A stretch of DNA of 15,657 bases from GCA-002713455 sp964428745. GTDB lineage: Bacteria; Fidelibacterota; Marinisomatia; Marinisomatales; TCS55. The stretch is taken from contig CAYRYZ010000035.1 in assembly GCA_964428745.1 (NCBI GenBank), positions 1-15,657 of the forward strand, in the 5' to 3' direction. This document shows positions 1 to 6,639 of this stretch, piece by piece. A program made the translations under genes and the position numbers. Each line of letters begins with the position of its first letter. Within the stretch, counting starts at the first letter, position 1. The notes beneath the pieces are model-generated. The model was not told where the DNA came from. It did not search any database and saw nothing but the letters and a program-made list of their open reading frames with translations.

Positions 1-66
1 TCAACATACAAAGAATCAACCGATATCGATTTAAATATTTTATATGAATTAATAAATGAAATATAG
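1..66 (+). CDS. 3' end of an unidentified gene (partial)
   Basis: The first 21 codons are open in frame 1 and end at a TAG at 64-66. They give a short acidic and hydrophobic C-terminus ending in Leu-Ile-Asn-Glu-Ile. The other two plus-strand frames close within about 35 to 55 bases, so this is the best candidate for the tail of a gene that starts outside the window. Nothing in 21 residues identifies a family. It could also be chance, because the stretch is short and AT-rich. Confidence 0.4.
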   Translation, partial: STYKESTDIDLNILYELINEI

Positions 67-227
67 AATCAAACCATTATTTGAATGAGATTTATTTCTT
101 TATAAAAGATATTATATGGCCGGAGAAAATCTGTGCTCGCTTTAATATTTAAACCCAATTTTATTTAAGTAATTAATTATAATCAAATATCAATTTATAT
201 ATTAGTTAATCATCTATGATCCTTTTT

Positions 228-264
228 TGCCAGTAACGAATGTGGATACATTCTTCAATTGGCA
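228..264 (+). promoter_or_regulatory. Nested inverted repeat (possible hairpin)
   Basis: An inner stem GAATGT (238-243) pairs with ACATTC (248-253) around a GGAT loop. An outer stem TGCCA (228-232) pairs with TGGCA (260-264), leaving a small internal loop. No T-run follows on the plus strand, and on the minus strand the bases after the hairpin are A, so it does not look like a terminator. It lies upstream of the TATAAT box, so it may be DNA-level structure or belong to a longer transcript. Confidence 0.35.
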
Positions 265-312
265 TAAAATATATGTTTTTCAATTGATAATATATTTTAT
301 ATTAACGTATTA

Positions 313-335
313 AATACCTTAATTATTTAGGTATT
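313..335. promoter_or_regulatory. Palindromic candidate operator upstream of glnII
   Basis: A 23-base palindrome has arms AATACCT (313-319) and AGGTATT (329-335). The inner AAT/ATT triplets also pair, with one mismatch pair and a single central base at 324. Its right edge touches the TATAAT box at 335-340, the position expected of a repressor or co-regulator site over a promoter. The binding protein is unknown. Confidence 0.45.
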
Positions 336-340
336 ATAAT
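335..340 (+). promoter_or_regulatory. Candidate -10 box for glnII
   Basis: A perfect TATAAT lies 42 bases before the glnII start codon. No good TTGACA-like -35 box is found 16 to 18 bases upstream, because the palindrome fills that space. The promoter may be activator-dependent or read by a sigma factor with another -35 preference. A chance match is possible in DNA this AT-rich. Confidence 0.35.
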
Positions 341-382
341 TAATAAACTTAAATATAATAATAAAATTGGGAGTTTTAATTA

Positions 383-1360
383 ATGTCTGAAATGAAAGTA
401 TTAGAATATATATGGTTAGATGGATACCAACCTGAACCGTCCTTAAGAAGTAAAATAAAGGTAACAAACGAAGAGACTCCTCCTGATTGGGCATTTGATG
501 GTTCATCAACTCAGCAAGCAGAAGGTGGAAGTTCAGATTGCTTATTATTACCTGTTCAATCCTATGATGGCCCTTTATTTGCTGATAATCTTATTATGTG
601 TGAAGTTCAAACAGGGGAACACAGAACCCATGATTCGAACATGCGATCAGCTGCAGCTAAAATTGTAACGGATGAATGGTGGTTTGGTTTTGAACAAGAG
701 TATTTTTTTACTGATGAAAATGGAGAACCATTGGGTTGGGAAAATGGAGAACCAAGACCTCAGGGTGATTACTACTGTGGTGTAGGGGCAGGAAATGTTG
801 AAGGACGAGACATATCCGAATTGCATCTAGAAGCATGTCTTGAAGCGGGAATTGAACTAACAGGTACAAATGCTGAAGTGGCACTTGGTCAGTGGGAATA
901 CCAATGTTTTGGTAAAGGTATAAAAGCTGCTGATGATTTGTGGGTTAGTAGATACTTATTATATAAAATTGCCGAAGATTATGGTGTAGGTGTGAACATT
1001 CATCCTAAACCTAAAAAAGGTGATTGGAATGGATCAGGTATGCATACAAATTTTTCAAATGAAGAAATGCGTACAAATGGAACTGAGAAACTTTATACTT
1101 CATTGTGTGAAAAATTGGGTAAAGTTCATCAAGATGCAATTACATCTTATGGTTCAGATAATGATATGAGACTTACTGGTCTTCATGAAACCCAAAGCAT
1201 CGACAAATTCTCCTATGGTGTAAGTGATAGAGGAGCAAGTATTCGAATCCCTATATATACAGTAGAACATGATTGGAATGGTTATCTAGAAGACCGACGA
1301 CCAGCTTCAAATGCAGATCCATACAAAATACTTAGCCACATTGTTGGTACACTATCTTAA
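383..1360 (+). CDS. glnII: Glutamine synthetase, type II (GSII/GlnII)
   Basis: This cytosolic enzyme makes glutamine from glutamate, ammonia and ATP, the central ammonium-assimilation step. The 325-residue length fits the short GSII class and not the roughly 450-470-residue bacterial GSI. Visible motifs are D-G-S-S-T (39-43), the metal-ligand segment E-Q-E (104-106), G-T-N-A-E-V-A-L-G-Q-W-E (161-172), N-I-H-P-K (205-209) with G-S-G-M-H (217-221), E269, and the nucleotide/phosphate-binding R-G-A-S-I-R-I-P (283-290). The ATG is preceded by GGGAG nine bases upstream, one of the few clear Shine-Dalgarno sites here. GSII lacks the adenylylation site of GSI, so control is probably transcriptional, in line with the palindrome and leader upstream. 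It appears monocistronic, followed by a hairpin. GSII is common in eukaryotes, rhizobia, actinomycetes and several FCB bacteria. Confidence 0.95.
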   Translation: MSEMKVLEYIWLDGYQPEPSLRSKIKVTNEETPPDWAFDGSSTQQAEGGSSDCLLLPVQSYDGPLFADNLIMCEVQTGEHRTHDSNMRSAAAKIVTDEWWFGFEQEYFFTDENGEPLGWENGEPRPQGDYYCGVGAGNVEGRDISELHLEACLEAGIELTGTNAEVALGQWEYQCFGKGIKAADDLWVSRYLLYKIAEDYGVGVNIHPKPKKGDWNGSGMHTNFSNEEMRTNGTEKLYTSLCEKLGKVHQDAITSYGSDNDMRLTGLHETQSIDKFSYGVSDRGASIRIPIYTVEHDWNGYLEDRRPASNADPYKILSHIVGTLS

Positions 1361-1390
1361 TAAACTAAATTATTGTAGCTATTAATTAAT

Positions 1391-1426
1391 CATTGTTTAG
1401 TTCATTTTGAAATGAACTAAACAATG
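1391..1426 (+). terminator. Perfect 17-bp hairpin after glnII (probable terminator)
   Basis: Arms 1391-1407 and 1410-1426 are perfect reverse complements with only TG between them, starting 30 bases after the glnII stop codon. The following bases (TAAATATCTATTTA) are AT-rich but not a true T-run, so this is not a textbook intrinsic terminator. It may instead protect the 3' end of the mRNA or act in both directions. Confidence 0.55.
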
Positions 1427-1448
1427 TAAATATCTATTTAGATCATGT

Positions 1449-1471
1449 ACAATATTTGTGGATAATATTGT
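1449..1471. promoter_or_regulatory. Inverted repeat upstream of the copper monooxygenase gene
   Basis: ACAATATT (1449-1456) and AATATTGT (1464-1471) are perfect inverted repeats with a 7-base spacer, 41 bases before the ATG at 1513. A TAATAT box at 1463-1468 overlaps the right arm. This looks like a promoter-operator, though AT-rich dyads arise easily by chance. Confidence 0.35.
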
Positions 1472-1512
1472 TATTAATTCATTTAATTTATCCACTCAAT
1501 CAAAACAAAATA

Positions 1513-2853
1513 ATGAGAAGCTATAGAGTATTATTAATATCTGTATTTATTTTTTCTTCGTGTGAAGAAATAGAAAAGTTGCCAAAGTCCACATGGGATA
1601 TTGTTCAAGAAAAAATAATAACACCAAGTTGTTCAAATTGTCATGTTACGGGTTCAATGATGACTAAACAATCGGGTCTCGATTTAAGTCAGGATGATTC
1701 CTATAGTAAATTAGTGGGCGTACCTCCAAAAAATATATCAGCAAAAAATGATGGGCTAGTTATTATTAGTAATGAAGGTGGAATGAAAGGGCTAAGCAAA
1801 AGTTATTTATGGGAAAAAATAAATGCATATGATAGAGAACATTTTCTAAGCGACCATCCAGATTATGGCCAAATGATGCCACCGGGACAAAATTATTTAA
1901 CTGATGGACAATTGCAATTTGTAAGATCATGGATTGAAGCTGGAGCTCCTGAATTAGGGATTGTCTCAGAAGAACAATTGTTACTCGACTCAAATAAATA
2001 TACCCCTCCCGAATTTACTCCTTTAGAGCCTCCCGAAAACGGAATTCAATTGCATATCAAGCCATTTGAAGTTCAACCAAATTTTGAAAGAGAGTTTTTT
2101 CAATATACTAAATTGAATATTTCTGAAAATATTTATGCTAATAGAATACAGATTGAAATGCGTTCTGGCAGTCACCATTTCATTCTATATTCATTCCAGA
2201 ATGGTATGGGGTCATCCAATTTACCAGAATTCGATGTTCCACGAGAGTTAAGGTTTGATGATGGTTCATATAATATTAAAACACTTAGAACAATGCAATA
2301 TCATGATTTTTTTAGTGGAACTCAATGGCCTAGAATGGACTATAAACTTCCTCCTGGTGTGGCTTTTAAATTAGATTCGCAATTTGGTCTAGATCAAAAT
2401 ACTCATTATGTCAATCGCACGGATTCTTTGATGATTGGTGAAGTTTACACAAACATTCATACAGTTGATAAATCTGAAGTTCTACATGAAGCAATAATAT
2501 TAAACTGGGCTAATCAGGAAATATTATTACCGGCCCAAAAGATTACTACATTGAATAAAGTGTTTATGGTCAATAAACCTATAAATATTGGACAGTTATT
2601 TTCTCATGCACATGAAAAAATGACAGAATTTTCCGTAATTATAAAAGGTGGGAATCGTGATGGAGAATTGGTTTATTGGACAGATGATTGGCAACATCCT
2701 CCTATTATGAGCTATGATCCTCCAATCAAACTAAATGTTGGAGAAGGGTTACAATTAATTGCAACCTATGATAACCCTTTAAATAGAACTGTTACATTTG
2801 GATTTTTATCAACAGATGAAATGATGATATTATTTGGATGGTACTACGAATAA
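1513..2853 (+). CDS. Lipoprotein: cytochrome c domain fused to PHM-like copper type II monooxygenase
   Basis: The ATG at 1513 gives 446 residues beginning with a lipoprotein signal (I-F-S-S-C, lipidated Cys17). A longer frame from TTG 1456 would bury that signal, so I rejected it. A c-type haem motif C-S-N-C-H lies at 40-44, with a possible axial Met in G-Q-M-M-P-P near 121. Residues about 190-446 resemble peptidylglycine alpha-hydroxylating monooxygenase. Predicted CuH ligands are H221-H222 (G-S-H-H-F) and H298 (N-T-H-Y). Predicted CuM ligands are H365 and H367 (S-H-A-H-E) and M437 (D-E-M-M). The only cysteines are the lipobox and haem ones, so the disulfides of animal PHM are absent. Expected reaction: O2-dependent hydroxylation or an oxidative step in the periplasm, with the haem possibly replacing ascorbate as electron donor (inference). 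Substrate unknown. A lipase gene follows after 7 bases. Confidence 0.85.
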   Translation: MRSYRVLLISVFIFSSCEEIEKLPKSTWDIVQEKIITPSCSNCHVTGSMMTKQSGLDLSQDDSYSKLVGVPPKNISAKNDGLVIISNEGGMKGLSKSYLWEKINAYDREHFLSDHPDYGQMMPPGQNYLTDGQLQFVRSWIEAGAPELGIVSEEQLLLDSNKYTPPEFTPLEPPENGIQLHIKPFEVQPNFEREFFQYTKLNISENIYANRIQIEMRSGSHHFILYSFQNGMGSSNLPEFDVPRELRFDDGSYNIKTLRTMQYHDFFSGTQWPRMDYKLPPGVAFKLDSQFGLDQNTHYVNRTDSLMIGEVYTNIHTVDKSEVLHEAIILNWANQEILLPAQKITTLNKVFMVNKPINIGQLFSHAHEKMTEFSVIIKGGNRDGELVYWTDDWQHPPIMSYDPPIKLNVGEGLQLIATYDNPLNRTVTFGFLSTDEMMILFGWYYE

Positions 2854-2860
2854 ATAAATC

Positions 2861-4081
2861 ATGAATCAAATTCTAAATCGAATAAAATATTCGATAATTT
2901 TATTATTTATCTTATTTGCTACTTTACTTTATGCTCAGAATAAATACCCAATTATTCTTGTACATGGTTTTATGGGTTGGGGTCGAGAAGAAATGGGATC
3001 ATATAGATATTGGGGTGGTAAGAATGATATTGAACAACAGCTTAAAGATAGAGGTTATCAAGTCTATACAGCTAATGTTGGCCCTTTATCGTCTAATTGG
3101 GATCGGGCTATAGAATTGTATTATCAAATAAAAGGAGGAGAAGTTGATTATGGAAAAGGACACTCTCAATTATTTGGTACAATTCAAAAACCAAAGGGCA
3201 AAGTTTATAAAGGATTATATCCTAAATGGGATAAAAACCATCCAGTGCATTTGGTTGGCCACAGTCTAGGCGGGCAAACTATTCGAATGTTGGACTATTT
3301 GTTAACAACATCCATCCTTGATTCATTAAATATAAATGAAAAAAGTGATTTCTTAGGAAATATTCATATTGGATGGATTAAATCAATTACTTCTATTTCA
3401 AGTCCACATAATGGGACAACGCTTTCAGATATTGTAACTAATGGTATTCCTTTTCTACAAGATTTTATTGCATTAGGGTCAGTCGTAGGAAGTACATTTT
3501 ATAATTTTGATTTAGAACAATGGGGTTTTAAAAGAAAGAAAGAGGAATCATTGAGATCATATTTTACTCGTATGCAAAAGCATCCAGCATGGAGGACCAA
3601 AAATATTGTTTCATGGGATGTTAGCGTTCAAGGAGCAAGGGAATTAAATACACTATGTATAGCAAACCCCGATATATATTACTTTTCTTTTATCACTAGC
3701 AATACAGTTTATGATTCTACTTCTGGAAGACATATCCCCGATAAATCAATGTCATATATTATACGAGCTAATGCTAGATTAATGGGGATGAAAAAAGCAT
3801 ATTATAATGATGGATCTGAAACAGATTCCTCATGGTTTGAAAATGATGGGATAGTTAATAAAATATCGATGTATGGTCCCACAACTGGATTAAATGGTCC
3901 TGACCCAATATCAGATTATAGAACAGGGGAATTATTAATCAGTGGACAATGGTATGTTATGGGTGAATTTCAATCGGATCACAGAAAATTTATAGGTCAT
4001 AGTATAAATAAAACAGAATTTGATACATTAATGACAGTATATAATAAACACGCAGAGCTTCTTTGGAGCCTGCCAAAATAA
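2861..4081 (+). CDS. Secreted triacylglycerol lipase, family I.5-like
   Basis: This alpha/beta hydrolase should hydrolyse ester bonds of acylglycerols outside the cytoplasm. Residues 1-25 form a Sec signal peptide ending L-Y-A-Q. Features shared with Geobacillus/Staphylococcus lipases are the oxyanion-loop H-G-F-M-G-W (35-40), the nucleophile elbow G-H-S-L-G-G (Ser135), the acid in E-N-D-G-I-V-N (Asp329) and the catalytic His in S-D-H (His374). Similarity to that family runs the whole length, including S-S-N-W-D-R-A near 77-83 and the stretch around 216-280. Three of the four structural zinc ligands are apparent (D81, H101, D253). The loop that should hold the other His is about six residues shorter. 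The gene begins 7 bases after the monooxygenase stop with no clear ribosome-binding site, suggesting co-transcription. This family is best known from Firmicutes, so lateral transfer is possible, but base composition matches the neighbours. Confidence 0.9.
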   Translation: MNQILNRIKYSIILLFILFATLLYAQNKYPIILVHGFMGWGREEMGSYRYWGGKNDIEQQLKDRGYQVYTANVGPLSSNWDRAIELYYQIKGGEVDYGKGHSQLFGTIQKPKGKVYKGLYPKWDKNHPVHLVGHSLGGQTIRMLDYLLTTSILDSLNINEKSDFLGNIHIGWIKSITSISSPHNGTTLSDIVTNGIPFLQDFIALGSVVGSTFYNFDLEQWGFKRKKEESLRSYFTRMQKHPAWRTKNIVSWDVSVQGARELNTLCIANPDIYYFSFITSNTVYDSTSGRHIPDKSMSYIIRANARLMGMKKAYYNDGSETDSSWFENDGIVNKISMYGPTTGLNGPDPISDYRTGELLISGQWYVMGEFQSDHRKFIGHSINKTEFDTLMTVYNKHAELLWSLPK

Positions 4082-4091
4082 GATATTAAAT

Positions 4092-4421
4092 ATGATTGGT
4101 ATTGAAGAATGCAATAAAATGGATTTAAGAGTTGGTACAATTGAACAAGCTGAAGAATTCCCAGATGCAAAACAACCAGCCTATAAGTTATATATTAATT
4201 TTGGTGAGTTTGGGAATAAATGGTCAAGTGCTCAAATAACAAAAAATTATTCGATTGAAGATTTATGTGGTAAACAAATTATTGCTGCAATGAATCTTGG
4301 TAATAAAAAGATCGGATCATTTGTATCAGAAGTACTTGTAATTGGAGTGGATGATAATAATTCAAATGTAGTTTTACTTGAGCCTAGTACTAAAATTGAA
4401 AACGGAGCAAAAGTAAATTAA
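4092..4421 (+). CDS. csaA: CsaA-like tRNA-binding (EMAP/OB-fold) protein
   Basis: The 109 residues are a complete stand-alone tRNA-binding domain of the CsaA type, close to the family's usual 110. Typical segments are D-L-R-V-G-T-I (11-17), F-P-D-A-K-Q-P-A-Y-K-L (23-33), Q-I-T-K-N-Y (48-53), the G-K-Q-I-I-A-A-M-N-L strand and the S-E-V-L-V-I-G strand. CsaA is a cytosolic homodimer reported to have export-chaperone activity and tRNA binding. Its cellular role is not settled. It starts 10 bases after the lipase stop, so it may share that transcript, and the neighbouring exported proteins fit a chaperone role, though this is weak evidence. Confidence 0.88.
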   Translation: MIGIEECNKMDLRVGTIEQAEEFPDAKQPAYKLYINFGEFGNKWSSAQITKNYSIEDLCGKQIIAAMNLGNKKIGSFVSEVLVIGVDDNNSNVVLLEPSTKIENGAKVN

Positions 4422-4448
4422 TAGTTAATTGAAATAATTAATAATTAG

Positions 4449-4461
4449 TTGTAATATACAA
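4449..4461. promoter_or_regulatory. TTGTA-N3-TACAA dyad, copy 1 (marR start)
   Basis: A perfect inverted repeat TTGTA/TACAA with spacer ATA ends two bases before the marR ATG. With the following bases it reads TTGTA-N3-TACAAATAT, the same 17-base pattern as the copy at the mutY start. A TAATAT box (4452-4457) lies inside it. It is a candidate autoregulatory operator for the MarR protein. Confidence 0.5.
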
Positions 4462-4463
4462 AT

Positions 4464-4886
4464 ATGGAATTTGGTGAATTGCTAAAACAATTTTTAATTG
4501 ATCTTCAATCATTATTTAGAATTCAGCTTAAACAACTGAATTTAACGGTTCCACAAATTATGCTAATTTCTTCAATCCCAATAGATGGTATTGATATGAC
4601 GTCATTATCTAAAAAATTGGGTATTGATAACAGTACACTTACCCGCTTAGTTGATATTCTCGTTAAAAATGAAATAACTGAAAAAACACCAAATTCTAGT
4701 GATAAACGGTCAATTATTTTATTATTAACAAAAAAAGGAGAATTATTACAATTAAAGATTGAAGAAGAAATTGATCTATTTGTATCAGCTTTATATCAAA
4801 AGATTCCAATGGAAAATAGAGAAGAGTTAAAAGAAAGTCTTTCTTCATTTCATTGGATAGTGTCAAAGCACAAATTGAATATATAA
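4464..4886 (+). CDS. MarR-family winged-helix transcription regulator
   Basis: The 140 residues match MarR-family size and order: an N-terminal dimerisation helix, a helix-turn-helix at about 45-67 (M-T-S-L-S-K-K-L-G then N-S-T-L-T-R-L-V), and a wing at 78-92 with the conserved D-x-R (D80, R82) and L-T-K-K-G, then C-terminal dimerisation helices. There is no cysteine, so it is not a thiol-oxidation sensor of the OhrR kind. A small-ligand sensor is more likely, but the ligand is unknown. The same 13-base dyad lies just before its start and just after its stop, which suggests that it controls itself and mutY. No Shine-Dalgarno site is seen. The stop is immediately followed, in the same frame, by the mutY TTG. 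Confidence 0.88.
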   Translation: MEFGELLKQFLIDLQSLFRIQLKQLNLTVPQIMLISSIPIDGIDMTSLSKKLGIDNSTLTRLVDILVKNEITEKTPNSSDKRSIILLLTKKGELLQLKIEEEIDLFVSALYQKIPMENREELKESLSSFHWIVSKHKLNI

Positions 4887-4899
4887 TTGTATAATACAA
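4887..4899. promoter_or_regulatory. TTGTA-N3-TACAA dyad, copy 2 (mutY start)
   Basis: A second perfect TTGTA/TACAA inverted repeat, spacer TAA, begins right after the marR stop and is followed by ATAT as in copy 1. It contains an exact TATAAT (4890-4895), so it may be a promoter as well as an operator, or may overlap the mutY start codon. Confidence 0.5.
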
Positions 4900-5930
4900 A
4901 TATAATATTGCTAAAATGGTACGATAATAATAAAAGAAGATTGCCATGGCGTGATAATAATAAGCCATATAACATTTGGTTATCTGAAGTAATGTTGCAA
5001 CAAACGCAAGTGAAGACTGTGGTGCCATATTACATTAAGTGGATAAGTAAGTTTCCAACATTGAAGTCTGTAGCTGAAACAGATTTGAATTCACTATTAA
5101 AATTATGGGAAGGACTGGGATACTATTCTAGATGTAGAAATTTCCATAAAGCTACTCAAATTGTTGTGGAAAAATATAAGAGTGTTATTCCTGATGATTA
5201 TAAGTTATTTCGCGAACTTCCAGGTGTTGGAGATTATATTGCTTCTGCAGTATTGTCGATAGCATATGATAAAAAGTATCCTGCTATCGATGTTAATTTA
5301 AAAAGAGTCATATCTAGATACCTGGGTATAAGAAAACTTACTAAAAGAAATACTTTACGTATTCATAATCTGTTGAATAAAATGTTAACAAATGGAAGAT
5401 CTGGAGATATTAATCAAGCCTTAATGGATGTTGGAAGTTTAATTTGCAAACCAAACAATGTTATTTGTATCAAATGCCCCCTAATAAATAAATGTAAAGG
5501 ATATTCTTATGGGAATCCAATTATGTATCCTGACAAAAATAAGATTAAACCCATTCCAACTAAAGAATATGTAGCTGCATTTATTTCATATAGTGATCAT
5601 ATTTTTATTAATCAACGCAGTGAAGATGGATTGCTAGGAGGATTATGGGAATTGCCGATGATAGAAGTATTTGATAATAGTAATAAAATTAAGGCTCTTA
5701 AAACTTATGCCAAAAATAAACTTGGACTTTCAATAGATATTCTTAATTGTTTTGATAAAGTTAAACATTCATATTCTCATTATAAGCTATTAGTTACACC
5801 ATTTGCGTGTGAAGTATCAAATGCAGAATCAAAAATGGGACATTGGGTAAGAGTAGGAGAAATAGATAAATATGCTTTTTCAAAAGTAAATCATAAATTA
5901 TTTAACACTATAGGTATAAAGAATTATTAA
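4887..5930 (+). CDS. mutY: A/G-specific adenine DNA glycosylase MutY
   Basis: MutY removes adenine mispaired with 8-oxoguanine and so prevents G:C to T:A mutations. The 347 residues match the family. Motifs: L-P-W-R (19-22), catalytic Glu34 in S-E-V-M-L-Q-Q-T-Q-V, the helix-hairpin-helix L-P-G-V-G-D-Y-I-A (111-119), catalytic Asp135 in A-I-D-V-N-L-K-R-V, and the [4Fe-4S] cysteines C187-x6-C194-x2-C197-x5-C203. A C-terminal NUDIX-like 8-oxoG recognition domain starts near 228, with G-G-L-W-E-L-P and H-S-Y-S-H-Y. No ATG lies between the in-frame marR stop and the essential motifs. TTG at 4887 gives the better N-terminus, and TTG at 4908 would trim seven residues. It sits between marR and plsC with no intergenic space on either side. 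Confidence 0.93.
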   Translation: MYNTNIILLKWYDNNKRRLPWRDNNKPYNIWLSEVMLQQTQVKTVVPYYIKWISKFPTLKSVAETDLNSLLKLWEGLGYYSRCRNFHKATQIVVEKYKSVIPDDYKLFRELPGVGDYIASAVLSIAYDKKYPAIDVNLKRVISRYLGIRKLTKRNTLRIHNLLNKMLTNGRSGDINQALMDVGSLICKPNNVICIKCPLINKCKGYSYGNPIMYPDKNKIKPIPTKEYVAAFISYSDHIFINQRSEDGLLGGLWELPMIEVFDNSNKIKALKTYAKNKLGLSIDILNCFDKVKHSYSHYKLLVTPFACEVSNAESKMGHWVRVGEIDKYAFSKVNHKLFNTIGIKNY

Positions 5931-6639
5931 ATTTCTATTTTCAATAATTATTTGGCCAATAGTTGGTTTAACATTTTGCCTGGGTGCTTTACTATACACT
6001 ACAGTTGTAATCTTTTTTCCCTCAAATAAACTTCATTGGCTCGCACGAATAATAGCATGGTCAGTGATTGTAACAGGTGGTCAATGGTTAAGGATTAAAG
6101 GTAATGCCCCACTCAAAGAAAATGGACCGTATCTTTATTTGTTCAATCATCAATCTATATTTGACGCATTTATGATAGTGGCAAGCGCTCGGCATTATTT
6201 TACAGGCGTAGGGGCTATAGAGCAATTTTCTTATCCAGTATGGGGATTTTTAGCAAAAAAATATGGGTTAATTTCAATTGAAAGAAAAAAAATTGGATCT
6301 GCTATAGGAAGTTTAGCCGAAGTCGAAAAGGCACTGAACAATGGTGTTTCAGCTATGATTGCACCTGAAGGCACGCGTACGCTCACCGGCAATTTAGGTC
6401 CTTTTAAAAAAGGGGCATTTCATGTGGCAAAAAACACAGGAATTACTATAATACCTGTAGCATTAATTGGAGCATTTGAAGCAAAAAATAAAAATGATTG
6501 GCGAGTTAAGCCTGGCGCTCTATCAACAATATTTGGTGACCCCATAACCCAAAAAGAATATGATGATCTTAGTGTTGCTGATTTGCGCGATTTAGTAAGA
6601 TCTAGAATTTCAGAATTAATAAATAATTTAGGTGCGTAA
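5926..6639 (+). CDS. plsC: 1-acyl-sn-glycerol-3-phosphate acyltransferase (PlsC), non-canonical start
   Basis: PlsC transfers an acyl group to lysophosphatidic acid, making phosphatidic acid at the inner membrane. Numbered from the proposed start (237 residues), it has the H-x4-D motif N-H-Q-S-I-F-D (H75, D80), the substrate-binding stretch ending I-S-I-E-R-K, and E-G-T-R (148-151). The first GTG in frame, 6064, would give only 191 residues and remove a clear membrane helix. The frame is open back to 5920, just after a TAA at 5917-5919. It encodes a hydrophobic segment with P-I-V-G and L-L-Y-T-T-V-V-I-F-F-P typical of this family. No ATG, GTG or TTG occurs there, so ATT at 5926 or 5923, overlapping the mutY stop, is the likely start, unless translation enters by frameshift from mutY. 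The enzyme identity is firm and the start is inferred. Confidence 0.85.
   Translation: MKFLFSIIIWPIVGLTFCLGALLYTTVVIFFPSNKLHWLARIIAWSVIVTGGQWLRIKGNAPLKENGPYLYLFNHQSIFDAFMIVASARHYFTGVGAIEQFSYPVWGFLAKKYGLISIERKKIGSAIGSLAEVEKALNNGVSAMIAPEGTRTLTGNLGPFKKGAFHVAKNTGITIIPVALIGAFEAKNKNDWRVKPGALSTIFGDPITQKEYDDLSVADLRDLVRSRISELINNLGA

Larger units (their letters stand above)
67..382 (+). other. Gene-free leader region upstream of glnII
   Basis: About 316 bases hold no convincing coding frame and form the longest gene-free stretch in the window. I see a nested hairpin (228-264), a direct repeat TTCAATTG at 254-261 and 279-286, a near-perfect palindrome (313-335), a TATAAT box (335-340) and a GGGAG ribosome-binding site (369-373). 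The rest is AT-rich, apart from a short GC-richer patch at about 119-145 (ggccggag, ctgtgctcgc) with no structure I can name. The length and dyads suggest that glnII is regulated here. Confidence 0.6.

Noticed and set aside
259..276. Possible sigma-54 promoter (TTGGCAT) upstream of glnII
   Set aside because: The -24-like TGGCA is present, but no GC element (TTGCA-like) follows at the required -12 spacing.
67..382. Glutamine riboswitch (glnA RNA motif) before glnII
   Set aside because: I could not find the conserved sequence blocks I associate with that motif, and the hairpin seen does not match its layout.
1456..1512. Upstream TTG start for the copper monooxygenase gene
   Set aside because: It would place 19 residues before a good lipoprotein signal peptide and bury the lipobox. 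The ATG at 1513 explains the N-terminus.
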